This document shows, in pieces, positions 24,649 through 33,598 of a stretch of 64,000 nt of DNA (positions are counted from its first letter, which is position 1; each line of letters opens with the position of its first letter). This DNA comes from Streptomyces sp. NBC_01481 (lineage in GTDB: Bacteria; Actinomycetota; Actinomycetes; Streptomycetales; Streptomycetaceae), in assembly GCF_026339995.1 (NCBI RefSeq), contig NZ_JAPEPT010000004.1, positions 124,001 to 188,000 on the forward strand, read 5' to 3'. The notes under the pieces were generated by a model. The model did no database searches. It was not told where the DNA came from and saw nothing but the letters and a program-made list of their open reading frames with translations. The position numbers and the translations under genes are program-made.

Positions 24649-26678
24649 GCCTGGTCGCGGCCGCCCTTGGTGCTGCCGTCGCCATGGGTGGGGCCGGAGC
24701 GGCGGCGGGTGCCGGGCTGCCGGTCCGGTGGCGCATCATCGCCGCCGGAATGTGCACGGCGGGGGTGGGGGTGGCCGGTGGTGCGGCGGGTGTGGCTGTA
24801 CTGGGCGGAAGGCGATGGTCGGCCGAGCTCCCGGGGCTGCTGCCGCTGGCCGGTGTGCATCTTGAAGTGGATGCGCTGTCGGGGCTGTTCATGGCTGTGG
24901 CGGGGGCCGTGGTGGCGGCGGTGGCGGTGTACGGCATCGGGTATGCGTCCGGGCACGGCCCGCACGGGCTGGGTTCACGGGCGGCGCAGACGGTGCTGCC
25001 GCTGTTCGCCCTGTCGCTGGTGCTGGTGCCTGCGGCGGGATCGGTGTCCACGTTCCTGGTGCTGTGGGAGCTGATGGCGCTGGCCTCGCTGCTGCTGGTC
25101 CTGGCCGAGCACCGCGAGCGGCCGTCGGTGCGGACGGCGGGCGTCTGGTACGCGGTGATGACCCACCTCGGACTCGTTCTGCTGCTGGCCGGGTTCGCGT
25201 TGTTCGCCGCGCACGCCGGAGGTCAAGACTTTGCGGCACTGCGGGCAGGCGCGGACGGGATGTCTGCGACGGTGCGCGGTCTGGTGTTTGTGCTGACTGC
25301 GGCGGCGTTCACTTCCAAGGCGGGGGCGGTGCCGCTGCACGCGTGGCTGCCGCGCGCCCACCCCGAAGCGCCCAGTCCCGTCTCGGCGTTGATGAGCGCG
25401 GCCATGGTCAACCTCGGCGTCTACGGGCTTATCCGGACCGGGTTCGACCTGCTGGGCGGCGGACCGTCGTGGTGGTGGCTGGGGCTGATGGTGCTGGGCG
25501 GGCTGTCCGCCGTGTACGGGATTCTGCAGGCCGCGATGGCCTCCGACCTGAAGAGGCTGCTGGCGTACTCGACTTGCGAGAACATGGGGCTGGTCCTGAT
25601 CGGGGCCGGAGCGGCGGGCCTGTTTGCCGCCTCGGGTGATCGTTCGCTGGCCGCCCTCGCGCTGGCGGCCGCGCTGCTGCACGTGGTCAACCACTCGGCG
25701 TTCAAGGCCCTGTTGTTCAGCACGGCCGGTTCCGTCCTGCGCGCCACGGGCGTACGGGATCTCGACCGGCTCGGTGGTCTGAGGGCGCGGATGCCGGTCA
25801 CGGCCGGACTCTTCGCGCTGGGCGCGCTGGGGGCGGTGGCGCTGCCGCCCGGCAACGGGTTCATCAGTGAGTGGCTGCTGCTGCAGTCGCTGATCCACGG
25901 ACTTCAGATGCCAGGGGTGGCCGTCGCCGTGATGCTTCCGCTGGCGGTGGCGCTGATCGCGCTTTCGGCGGGGATCGCCGCGGCGGTGTTCGTCAAGGCG
26001 CTCGGGGTCGGCTTCTTCGCCCGGCCGCGCAGCCAAGAGGCCACCGGCGCGCGGGAGGCGCCGCCCATGATGCTCGCCGGAATGGGGCTGCTGGCGGCCG
26101 GGTGCGTGGGGCTGGCGCTGGTCCCGGGACTGCTGGGCAGTGGCTTGGATCAGGCCGTGCTCGCCGCGGGCCTTCCTGGGGGGCAGGCCCTGTCGGGCGG
26201 TGGGCTGAAGGTACGGCTTGCCGACGTGTCGGCGTCGCTGTCGCCGCTGTGGGTGGTGGCCGCCTTGACGGCGGCGCTGGCCCTCGCGGTGTACCTGCCC
26301 CGGCTGTATGGCAATCGCCGTCGACGCAGAGACGCCAAGCTGTGGGACTGCGGCGGCGGCGCGCCCACGCCGAGGATGGCCTATACGGCGACCTCGTTCG
26401 CCGAACCTTTGCAGCGCGTCTTCGACGACGTACTTGCCCCGGAGCAGGACGTGAATGTCACGCACGCAGGGGAATCCGCGTACCTGGTGGAGCGTGTCCG
26501 GTTCCGCAACCGGGTGCCCGACCGGATCGAGCACCGGCTGTACGAACCGGTGCTGGCGTTTCTCGCGAGGTCCGGGCGGGCCGCGCGCCGGCTGGCGGGC
26601 GGCAGCGTCCATCTCTATCTCGGCTACGGCTTCTTCGGCCTGGTCGCTTTGCTCCTGGTGCTGGCGGTGGGCTGGTGA
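24645..26678 (+). CDS. hyfB: Hydrogenase-4-like membrane subunit B (antiporter-type, HyfB/NuoL-like)
   Basis: 677 aa from a GTG overlapping the previous stop. It has about 14-16 transmembrane helices and the proton-translocating core: KAGAVPLHAWLPRAHPEAPS with the conserved Lys, the LWELMALASLLLVL glutamate helix and the HVVNHSAFKALLFS histidine/lysine helix. The long C-terminus (KLWDCGGGAPTPRMAYTATS and following) is characteristic of HyfB/HycC. It is one of two pump-type subunits in this cluster (with 28328-29947). Confidence 0.9.
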   Translation: MSLVAAALGAAVAMGGAGAAAGAGLPVRWRIIAAGMCTAGVGVAGGAAGVAVLGGRRWSAELPGLLPLAGVHLEVDALSGLFMAVAGAVVAAVAVYGIGYASGHGPHGLGSRAAQTVLPLFALSLVLVPAAGSVSTFLVLWELMALASLLLVLAEHRERPSVRTAGVWYAVMTHLGLVLLLAGFALFAAHAGGQDFAALRAGADGMSATVRGLVFVLTAAAFTSKAGAVPLHAWLPRAHPEAPSPVSALMSAAMVNLGVYGLIRTGFDLLGGGPSWWWLGLMVLGGLSAVYGILQAAMASDLKRLLAYSTCENMGLVLIGAGAAGLFAASGDRSLAALALAAALLHVVNHSAFKALLFSTAGSVLRATGVRDLDRLGGLRARMPVTAGLFALGALGAVALPPGNGFISEWLLLQSLIHGLQMPGVAVAVMLPLAVALIALSAGIAAAVFVKALGVGFFARPRSQEATGAREAPPMMLAGMGLLAAGCVGLALVPGLLGSGLDQAVLAAGLPGGQALSGGGLKVRLADVSASLSPLWVVAALTAALALAVYLPRLYGNRRRRRDAKLWDCGGGAPTPRMAYTATSFAEPLQRVFDDVLAPEQDVNVTHAGESAYLVERVRFRNRVPDRIEHRLYEPVLAFLARSGRAARRLAGGSVHLYLGYGFFGLVALLLVLAVGW

Positions 26679-27628
26679 GCGCCGCCGGGTATGTGGCGGT
26701 GGCGGGGCAGATCGCTGTGGTCGTCGGGGGCACTCCCCTGCTCACCGGGCTGATGCGGCAGGTGCGGGCGCGCATGGAAGGGCGGGCCGGGGCCGGTGTG
26801 CTCCAGCCGTGGCGCGATACGCGCAAGCTGCTGCGTAAAGAACCGATCAGCGCGACCGGGACGGGGCCCGCGTTCCGTATCGCTCCGGCGCTGCTGGTGG
26901 CGACCACTGTGGTGGTCGCCGCGCTGGTTCCGCTGCTTTCCACGGACACCCCCGTCGCCGGGCGCGCGGACCTGATCCTGGTGGTGGCGCTCCTCGCGCT
27001 GGGCACCGTCGCCCTGGCGCTGGCCGGGCTGGATACCGGGACCGCGTTCGGCGGCATGGGGGCCTCGCGGGAGATGACCATCGCGGCCCTGGTGGAGCCG
27101 ACCCTCCTGATGTCGGTGTTCGCCCTGTCGATACCGGCCGGCTCCACCAACCTGCCCGCCATCGTCTCCGGCGCCGTCCACGAACCGGCACGGCTGGCCT
27201 CGCCGGCGGGGCTGCTGGCGACCGCCGCGCTCGCCGTCGCCGTCCTCGCGGAGACCGGGCGGCTCCCGGTGGACAACCCGTCCACGCATCTGGAGCTGAC
27301 GATGGTGCACGAGGCGATGGTGCTGGAGTACGCGGGGCCCGATCTGGCGCTGGTCGAACTGGGTGCGCACATGCGGCTCACGGTGCTGCTGGGGCTGCTC
27401 GCCTCGCTGTTCGCGCCCTGGGGCATCGCGACCACCGCATCAGCGTCGGCGCTCGCCGTCGCGCTGGTCCTGTTCGTGGTCAAGGTTGCGCTGCTGGGGG
27501 TGGTGCTGGCCGCGGCAGAGGTGTTCTGGGCGAAGTTGCGGCTGTTTCGCGTGCCTGAGCTGCTCGCCGGGTCCTTCCTGTTGGCGCTGCTCGCGGTGAC
27601 CTCCTCCTACTTCCTGAGCGGAGAGTGA
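26675..27628 (+). CDS. hyfC: Hydrogenase-4-like membrane subunit C (HyfC/NuoH-like)
   Basis: 317 aa, GTGA overlap. The family pattern GVLQPWRDTRKLLRKEP on the cytoplasmic loop, AETGRLPVDNPSTHLELTMV and HEAMVLEYAGPDLAL is clear. This subunit anchors the peripheral arm and forms the entry of the proton path. About eight hydrophobic helices are present. Seven bases separate it from the next gene. Confidence 0.9.
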   Translation: MSAAGYVAVAGQIAVVVGGTPLLTGLMRQVRARMEGRAGAGVLQPWRDTRKLLRKEPISATGTGPAFRIAPALLVATTVVVAALVPLLSTDTPVAGRADLILVVALLALGTVALALAGLDTGTAFGGMGASREMTIAALVEPTLLMSVFALSIPAGSTNLPAIVSGAVHEPARLASPAGLLATAALAVAVLAETGRLPVDNPSTHLELTMVHEAMVLEYAGPDLALVELGAHMRLTVLLGLLASLFAPWGIATTASASALAVALVLFVVKVALLGVVLAAAEVFWAKLRLFRVPELLAGSFLLALLAVTSSYFLSGE

Positions 27629-27635
27629 GCGCGCG

Positions 27636-28328
27636 GTGAGCGAGAGTCTGTACACGCAGTTGCTGGACCTGGCCTGCGGGGCGTTCCTGCTGGCGGCGGT
27701 GGTGATCCTGTGGCGGCGTGAACTCGGAGCGATCGTACGGATCTTCGCCCTCCAGGGCATTGCCCTGGCCGCCGTCGCCGTCCTTCTGGGGCTGCATGAG
27801 GAACGCTGGGACCTGATCGCGGTGGCGGCCGGAATCGGTCTCCTGCGGGCCGGAGTGCTTCCGTATCTGATGCGCAGGGCGCTCACCGCCCCGACCGGCG
27901 ACCACAGAACGTATGACACGGACGGGGCCGAGACCCGGGAGACCCAGCCGCTGGTGAATGTGGCGGCGTCCCTGCTGACTGCGGCGGCACTGACCCTGCT
28001 CGCCTATGCCGTGGCCCGGCCGCTGGCCGAGCTCGACCCCACTCCTGCCACCCGGGCCCTGCCGGTGGGCCTTGCGGTCGTTCTGATCGGGTTCTTCGTG
28101 CTGGTCACCAGGCGGCGGGCGCTGGCCCAGGTGGTGGGCTTCCTGCTGCTGGACAACGGCATCACCGCGACCGCCTTCCTGGCCACCTCCGGAGTGCCGC
28201 TGATCGTCGAACTCGGCGTCTCCTTCGATGTCCTGCTCGCCGTACTGGTGCTGCAGCTGCTCACCACTCGTGTGCAGGCCGCATTCGGCACCACCGACAT
28301 CGACGACCTGCGGGAGCTGCACGACTGA
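27636..28328 (+). CDS. hyfE: Hydrogenase-4-like membrane subunit E (HyfE)
   Basis: 230 aa, GTG start. Six to seven hydrophobic helices; FLLLDNGITATAFLATSGVP is the NuoK-like segment of HyfE, with an acidic residue in the helix. The tail ends DIDDLRELHD. It overlaps the next gene by one base. NuoJ/K-equivalent modules like this link the antiporter-type subunits to the peripheral arm. Confidence 0.85.
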   Translation: MSESLYTQLLDLACGAFLLAAVVILWRRELGAIVRIFALQGIALAAVAVLLGLHEERWDLIAVAAGIGLLRAGVLPYLMRRALTAPTGDHRTYDTDGAETRETQPLVNVAASLLTAAALTLLAYAVARPLAELDPTPATRALPVGLAVVLIGFFVLVTRRRALAQVVGFLLLDNGITATAFLATSGVPLIVELGVSFDVLLAVLVLQLLTTRVQAAFGTTDIDDLRELHD

Positions 28329-29947
28329 TGCCGCATCTTCTCCAAGAGCCCGCTGCGACCGCCGCGTTGCTGACCGCGCCCGTTGCGGTGCCCCTCGCCG
28401 TGGCCTGCGTACATGCGCTGACCGGCCTGCGTGCGTCTGCCGCGGAAGTTCGCGAGCCGAGCAGGGAAGTGTCCCGTCAGCCTGCCCTGGTCGGCGCCGC
28501 CACCGGACCGGCGGACGGGACCGCGGCACCACCTCCCCCAGGGTCCGATGCACCTCACCGGGCCGACTGGTACGGGCTCATCTCCCCATCGGCGATCATC
28601 ACCTGCGGCGCGGTACTGGCAGCCGCCCTCGGTGACGACGATGCCGTGACCGCTTACGGCGGCCTGCTGCGCGCCGATGCCCTGACGGTGTGGATGCTGC
28701 TGGTCGTCGGCGCCGTCGCACTGATCGCCTGCGCGAGTGCCCCCTCTTATCTGGCGGGCGAGCGCACCGCCGGACGGGCCGATGCCCGTAACACCGCGCT
28801 CTTCCACGTCCTCGTGCAGGCGTTCCTCGCAGCCATGTGCCTGGCCGTGCTCACCGCGAACCTCGGGGTGCTGTGGGTCGCCATCGAAGCCACCACCATC
28901 GTCACCGCCTTCCTCGTCGGCCACCGCCGCACCCGCACATCCGTCGAAGCCGCGTGGAAATACGTCGTGATCTGCTCGGCCGGGATCGCCCTCGCCTTCC
29001 TGGGCACCGTCCTCATCTACTACGCCGCCCGGCAGGCGGGCATCGCCGAGGCGTACGCGCTTAACTGGCCCACCCTCATGGAACAGGCCGACCGGCTCGA
29101 TCCGGCCGTTACCCGGCTCGGCATCGGCCTCGTGCTCCTCGGCTTCGGCGCCAAAACCGGCCTCGTGCCCCTGCACGCCTGGCTGCCCGACGCCCACAGC
29201 CAGGCACCCGCCCCCGTCTCCGCGCTGATGTCCGGCGTCCTGCTGTCCGTCGCCTTCACCGCGATCCTGCGCTACCAGAGCATCTCCGACGCGGCCCTCG
29301 GGACCGGCTACACCCGCGCGCTGCTGACCGGCATCGCGCTGCTCACGCTCGCCCTCGCCGCGGCCCTGCTGCTGGCCCAGCGCGACTACAAACGGATGCT
29401 GGCCTATTCGAGCATGGAGCACATGAGCCTGATCGCCCTCGGCGCGGCGATCGGCACCCCTCTCGCCCGTGCCGCCCTGCTCCTGCACATCGCCGGGCAC
29501 GGGCTCGCCAAAGCGGTCGCCTTCTGCGCCTCCGGCCACATCCTGCATCTCACCCGGACCACCCGCATCGGACGCGTACGCGGCCTGATCGCCCGGGCAC
29601 CCGGCCTTGCGGGCATCTTCGGGCTCGCGGTCGTCGCGCTGCTCGGGTTCCCGCCCTTCAGTCTGTTCGCCTCCGAACTGGGCATCGTCCGCGCCGGATT
29701 CGCCGCCCGCATGGGCTGGGCCGTCTCGGCGGCCCTGCTGCTGGTCCTGATCGCCTTCGCCGCGCTCGCCGCCCGCACCGCCCGGATGCTGCTCGGCCCC
29801 GCACCCACGGCCCGGACAGACGAGCCGCCCGCCACGACCCGATGGCCACTCGTCCTGGGCCTGGTGGCCTGCGCGGCCCTGGGTATCTCGACCGGTCCGC
29901 TCACCGACCTGCTGCAGGATGCCGCCCAGGCGATCGGAGCCCGCTGA
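28328..29947 (+). CDS. hyfF: Hydrogenase-4-like membrane subunit F (antiporter-type, HyfF/NuoN-like)
   Basis: 539 aa. The core motifs are KTGLVPLHAWLPDAHSQAPA, the VLWVAIEATTIVTAFLVG helix with its glutamate, and HIAGHGLAKAVAFCASGHI. A variable Pro/Ala-rich N-terminal loop (residues about 40-85) is unlike most relatives. It is the second pump-type subunit; HyfD is absent. It is followed 4 bp later by the large subunit. Confidence 0.9.
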   Translation: MPHLLQEPAATAALLTAPVAVPLAVACVHALTGLRASAAEVREPSREVSRQPALVGAATGPADGTAAPPPPGSDAPHRADWYGLISPSAIITCGAVLAAALGDDDAVTAYGGLLRADALTVWMLLVVGAVALIACASAPSYLAGERTAGRADARNTALFHVLVQAFLAAMCLAVLTANLGVLWVAIEATTIVTAFLVGHRRTRTSVEAAWKYVVICSAGIALAFLGTVLIYYAARQAGIAEAYALNWPTLMEQADRLDPAVTRLGIGLVLLGFGAKTGLVPLHAWLPDAHSQAPAPVSALMSGVLLSVAFTAILRYQSISDAALGTGYTRALLTGIALLTLALAAALLLAQRDYKRMLAYSSMEHMSLIALGAAIGTPLARAALLLHIAGHGLAKAVAFCASGHILHLTRTTRIGRVRGLIARAPGLAGIFGLAVVALLGFPPFSLFASELGIVRAGFAARMGWAVSAALLLVLIAFAALAARTARMLLGPAPTARTDEPPATTRWPLVLGLVACAALGISTGPLTDLLQDAAQAIGAR

Positions 29948-29951
29948 AGCC

Positions 29952-31433
29952 ATGCGCACCGTGCACGAGATCCATGCCGCCGAACTGCCCAAGCGGGCCG
30001 ACGAACTGCTGCGCGCCGGCCGTCGACTGGCCCTGGTCGCCGCCCACCACGACGAGGACCGGATCCGCGTGGTGTACCTCTTCGTCGCGGGACCGCCCGA
30101 TGCCCGTACCGAACTGCACGTACACCTCGACGCCGACCGGCCGGAGGTGCCGACGCTGGCTCACATGTCCTTCCCCGCAGGCCGGTTCGAGCGCGAGATG
30201 CGGGACCTGTTCGGGATCGTCCCCCGCGATCACCCCATGCCGCGCCGTCTGGTGCGCCACTTCCACTGGCCGCGCGGCTGGTACCCGATGCTCCCCGACG
30301 CCGGGCCGCCGCCGCCCTTCGCAGAGCAGGAAGGCCCCTACCCCTTCCTGGAGGTCGAAGGCGACGGCGTCTACGAAATCCCGGTCGGGCCGGTGCACGC
30401 CGGGCTGATCGAGCCGGGCCACTTCCGCTTCTCCGTCGTTGGCGAGACCATCCTCAAACTCAAAGCCCGCCTGTGGTTCGTCCACAAAGGCATCGAAAAA
30501 CTCTTCCAGGGCCGCAGCGTCGCGGCCGGGCTGCCGCTCGCCGAGCGGATCAGCGGCGACACCGCCGTCGGCCACGCCCTCGCCTACTGCCTCGCCGTCG
30601 AAGAGGCCACCGGCATGGCGGTCCCGGCCACCGCCCAGCGCGCCAGGGCCCTTCTCCTGGAGCTGGAGCGCCTGCACAACCATGTCGCCGACCTGGGCAT
30701 GCTCTGCAACGACGTCGGCCACTCCATCCTCAACGCCCACGCCCAGCGGGTGCGGGAACAACTCCTGCGCCTGAACGCCGAGATCACCGGTCACCGGCTG
30801 CTGCGCGGCGGCGTCATGCCCGGTGGCGCAGCCCTGCACGCGCTGCCCGACCCGCGGCGGCTGAAGGCGATCGGCGCGGACATCCGCGAGATCGCGGGTC
30901 TCGCGCTCGACCAGTCCACCGTCCGTGACCGCTTCACCGACACTGCTGTCCTCACCGCCGAGGCTGCCCGGGACATCGGCTGTCTCGGCTACGTGGCCCG
31001 CGCCAGCGGCCTGTCCGGCACCGACGCCCGTATCGGCCACCCCTTCACCGCGTACGACTCCGAGATCGCCGTCCCCGTCCGCGACACCGGCGACGTCCTC
31101 GCCCGCTTCCTCGTCCGCGCCGAGGAGATCGACGTCTCCCTTGCCTTGATCGAGCACCTCACCGAGCGCCTCGCCCGGGGCGCCGTCCTCGCGCCGACGC
31201 CCGCACCGGGCGTGGGCCCAGGTAGCGGTGTCGGCATCGTCGAGGGCTGGCGCGGCACCATCACCACCCGCATCGAGCTCGCCCCCAACGGCACCCTGGC
31301 CCGGGTCAAACCGGTCGACCCGTCGTTCTTCAACTGGCCCGCCCTGCCCGTGGCCCTCGCCGACACGATCGTCCCGGATTTCCCGCTGACCAATAAGAGC
31401 TTCAACCTCTCCTACGCCGGCAACGACCTATGA
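29952..31433 (+). CDS. hyfG: Hydrogenase-4-like large subunit (HyfG, NuoC-NuoD fusion) lacking the NiFe-binding cysteines
   Basis: 493 aa. Residues 1-115 are NuoC-like (FPAGRFEREMRDLFGIVPRD, HFHWPRGWYPM). Residues 140-493 are NuoD/HycE-like (EIPVGPVHAGLIEPGHFRFS, LERLHNHVADLGMLCND, then DFPLTNKSFNLSYAG). The canonical RxCGxC that binds Ni reads R199-I-S-G-D-T204, and the C-terminal CxxC is replaced by the end AGNDL. All four Ni-Fe ligands are therefore absent and no C-terminal maturation peptide is seen. It cannot be a NiFe hydrogenase; it resembles the hydrogenase-related (Ehr) complexes between group 4 hydrogenases and complex I. Substrate unknown. Confidence 0.9.
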   Translation: MRTVHEIHAAELPKRADELLRAGRRLALVAAHHDEDRIRVVYLFVAGPPDARTELHVHLDADRPEVPTLAHMSFPAGRFEREMRDLFGIVPRDHPMPRRLVRHFHWPRGWYPMLPDAGPPPPFAEQEGPYPFLEVEGDGVYEIPVGPVHAGLIEPGHFRFSVVGETILKLKARLWFVHKGIEKLFQGRSVAAGLPLAERISGDTAVGHALAYCLAVEEATGMAVPATAQRARALLLELERLHNHVADLGMLCNDVGHSILNAHAQRVREQLLRLNAEITGHRLLRGGVMPGGAALHALPDPRRLKAIGADIREIAGLALDQSTVRDRFTDTAVLTAEAARDIGCLGYVARASGLSGTDARIGHPFTAYDSEIAVPVRDTGDVLARFLVRAEEIDVSLALIEHLTERLARGAVLAPTPAPGVGPGSGVGIVEGWRGTITTRIELAPNGTLARVKPVDPSFFNWPALPVALADTIVPDFPLTNKSFNLSYAGNDL

Positions 31434-31443
31434 CGCGGCCCCG

Positions 31444-31608
31444 TTACTTCGGCGCGTGCTCGCCGACATAGAACAGAAGCCAGATGAAGCCGGCGAACAG
31501 GTGCGTTGCGAAGACGTAGACGAAGACGCGCAGCATGACGCCGCGTTCTTTCCACCTCTCCAGGTCCATCGGCCCCTCGGCTTGCTTCTTGTTCCCGTCA
31601 TCACTCAC
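31444..31608 (-). CDS. Small membrane protein, DUF6126-like
   Basis: 54 aa from a GTG at 31608 that overlaps the stop of the upstream ATPase gene (GTGA). The start is SDDGNKKQAEGPMDLERWKE, then a single membrane helix VFVYVFATHLFAGFIWLLFY. This matches short streptomycete proteins annotated DUF6126; function unknown. It is convergent with the HyfG-like gene, 10 bp from it. Confidence 0.75.
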   Translation of the reverse strand: MSDDGNKKQAEGPMDLERWKERGVMLRVFVYVFATHLFAGFIWLLFYVGEHAPK

Positions 31609-32099
31609 GGCCTTGCATCTCCTGGGGTCTCTGGATAAGGAATCCGGAACCGGACGAGTACGACCTTGCCGTCGTGATCCACGGCCGGTTCCGCGCTGAC
31701 ATCGCCGTCGTACATGTCGGCGAGCTCACTCACCGTCCGCAGACCCTCACCCATTGCATCCGCGGCGAGGCAAGGGAGGCGAGGGTCCCCGTCGGTGACC
31801 GCAATCACCAGCTGTCCGGCACCGACCGTTATCCCGACATCCGTCACGGGAGTGTGCGCCGCATGCCGGATCACGTTGGCGACCAGCTCGCTGGCCACCA
31901 GCAGCACCGCATCGGCGAAGGCGGAGTCCGCGGCGATGCCGACCTTCGGCAGGTGCTCAGCCACCGCCTGCCGAGCCTCCCGCACCGCCTCCGGCGCCAC
32001 CCGGACAGACACGATGTGCCGCTGAACCGCAGGCAAGGTGTGCTCGACTGCCGCCGCGGGCAAGTGCTTGCGCCACGGCCTGAACCTCTCCATCCCCAT
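31605..32099 (-). CDS. ATP-binding protein, HATPase_c_2 (RsbW-like)
   Basis: 164 aa; the ATG at 32099 overlaps the ArsR stop as TGATG (a GTG one codon earlier is possible). GHKL motifs are LLVASELVANVIRHAA, LVIAVTDGDPRLP and AMGEGLRTVSELAD. It probably acts as an anti-sigma or STAS-partner kinase, like the protein at 21633. Coupled on both sides to ArsR copy 3 and DUF6126. Confidence 0.85.
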   Translation of the reverse strand: MGMERFRPWRKHLPAAAVEHTLPAVQRHIVSVRVAPEAVREARQAVAEHLPKVGIAADSAFADAVLLVASELVANVIRHAAHTPVTDVGITVGAGQLVIAVTDGDPRLPCLAADAMGEGLRTVSELADMYDGDVSAEPAVDHDGKVVLVRFRIPYPETPGDARP

Positions 32100-32452
32100 C
32101 ACGGAGCCGCTTCCTTCTCCGCCTCGCGCAGCTCGGCCAGCAGCTCCTGCTGCCCAGCCAGCAGGACAGACAGGATGCGCCGCGCGGCAGCCAGCAGCTC
32201 CGCCACATCCCCGCCCGCCAACTCGTACACCACTGTCGAACTCTCGCGGGTGGCCGTGACGATGCCCGAACGGCGCAGCACCGCCAGCTGCTGCGACAGG
32301 TTCGACGGCTCGATCTCAATCGCCGCAAGAAGATCACGGACCGGCATCGGCCCGCCCTGCAGCAGTTCCAGCACCCGTATCCGCACCGGATGCCCCAGCA
32401 TCCGGAAAAACTCCGCCTTCGCCTCATACAGCGGAACCGGCACCTCGCTCAC
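32099..32452 (-). CDS. ArsR-family transcriptional regulator (copy 3)
   Basis: 117 aa from a GTG at 32452 (VSEVPVPLYEAKAEFF); a GTG three codons later is also plausible. The winged helix and wing nearly match copy 1 (GHPVRIRVLELLQGGPMPV, LSQQLAVLRRSGIVTATRE). No cysteine is present. It overlaps a small upstream gene (32424-32627) and shares its AT-rich operator at 32669-32688. Near-identity with copy 1 implies duplication of an ArsR cassette, with cross-regulation possible. Confidence 0.88.
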   Translation of the reverse strand: MSEVPVPLYEAKAEFFRMLGHPVRIRVLELLQGGPMPVRDLLAAIEIEPSNLSQQLAVLRRSGIVTATRESSTVVYELAGGDVAELLAAARRILSVLLAGQQELLAELREAEKEAAP

Positions 32453-32627
32453 CCTCCTCCGCCCCCACGTCGATCCCGTGGTCGCTCGCGAGCCGAAGCG
32501 CATCGTCCAGCTCTTCCCGCGCCACCACCACGCCGTAGGCGTCCTCGGCCTCCAGCGCCGCCTCCAAGGCCGCCCGCGCTTCCCCGACACGCTCCAGCAC
32601 CGCCTCCACGAACCCGCCCACGGCCAC
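32424..32627 (-). CDS. Small acidic helical hypothetical protein upstream of ArsR copy 3
   Basis: About 67 aa from the GTG at 32627 (GGGAAGG upstream); GTG 6 bp further is also possible. The sequence VGGFVEAVLERVGEARAALE, then ALEAEDAYGVVVAREELDDA, suggests an amphipathic helical hairpin. Longer upstream readings would run through the operator palindrome and are unlikely. It overlaps the ArsR start by about 29 bp, implying translational coupling. No family recognised. Confidence 0.55.
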   Translation of the reverse strand: MAVGGFVEAVLERVGEARAALEAALEAEDAYGVVVAREELDDALRLASDHGIDVGAEEGERGAGSAV

Positions 32628-32662
32628 CCTTCCCACCTCGGCGCTCTTGTCTGACTCGGCAA

Positions 32663-33490
32663 CTAGCAAATTGAAGAACTCTTCAATTCTAGGCCCTGGG
32701 TGATGCGGGGTACACCACTCCCCGGGGACGGCGCCCACGGTTCGAATCGCTCCAGTGGTTGGGCGGTTGTTCGCCGTCGACGATGTGGACAAGCGCGGTA
32801 CCTCGTACTCGTACTGCCCGCCGGCGGCAGTTGGAAGGACAAGGCCGGCCGGTCCGGGAGTACCGCGAGAAGGAGCAGCGGCAGCATCAGCGGGTTCAGC
32901 ACCGACAAAATGCTGCTGGCCGTGATCATGCGGACCAGCGCGGACATGAAGCGCTGCGTGTCGGTGACCACCACGTGCGTGCGGATCACGCCCATCTCCG
33001 CCGCCTCCTGCCGGTCAGCGAAGCCATCCACCGCGTACGCGGACGCCTCGACCAGGGCGGCGTCCGCCTCGGTGGTGAGCCTCGGCGTGATCCGCCGCTC
33101 GGCGTACGCGGCGACGGCCCCCGCACCGCGGTTGAGAGCAGCAGCGCCGGCCACGACGCGGAGCGCCAGCAGGGCCTCGCGCAGCCGGTCGCCCAGCAGC
33201 GCGGCGCCGAGGATCGGCTCCATGGCCCGCGCCGTCGCAGTGAGGAGGACGGCTGCGGCCAGGCCCGTCACCACCTGGCAGGTGATCAGCAGGTGCACCG
33301 CCCGGCGGTCGGTGGCCCATGACATCGAGGCGATGCCGCGCAGAACGGAGGGGATCTGGGCGCAGAGCTTCCTGAAGGACACCTTGCCGAGCGGGTTCAC
33401 CGAGTACTGCCCGCTGTAAGTGATCTCGGCGGGAGGCGGCGCGGGAGGCGGCGCGGTGTCCTGCGTGCTGCGGGCGTCTGCCGAGGTCAA
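32663..33490 (-). pseudogene. ABC exporter, N-terminal part of the membrane domain only
   Basis: From a TTG at 33490 the first ~220 residues look like the start of an ABC exporter: a Pro-rich tail, then IPSVLRGIASMSWATDRRAV, several helices and TDTQRFMSALVRMITASSIL. After LLLLAVLPDRP the reading continues into unrelated Arg/Pro-rich sequence and the operator region, ending at 32663. The rest of the membrane domain and the whole nucleotide-binding domain are absent; normal length is about 600 residues. Truncation probably came with arrival of the ArsR cassette. Confidence 0.75.
32669..32688. promoter_or_regulatory. ArsR-type operator, 9-bp inverted repeat
   Basis: AATTGAAGA and its reverse complement with a 2-bp centre, flanked by CTAG on both sides. 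It lies about 42 bp before the first gene of the ArsR copy 3 unit. It shares the AATTG half-site element with the operators at 19042 and 23453. Confidence 0.65.
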
Positions 33491-33598
33491 CTGATCCCCC
33501 TGGACGGTCGATTGGGCAGTGCAATCACGGTCAACGACAGCTGCGGAATATCGAACACACGCGTTTCAGACGCGATGAAATCCGCCTAGTGGTGGGAG

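Noticed and set aside
24169..31433. Calling the hyf-like cluster an energy-converting NiFe hydrogenase
   Set aside because: Both cysteine pairs that bind Ni and Fe are absent from the large subunit, and no maturation genes are nearby.
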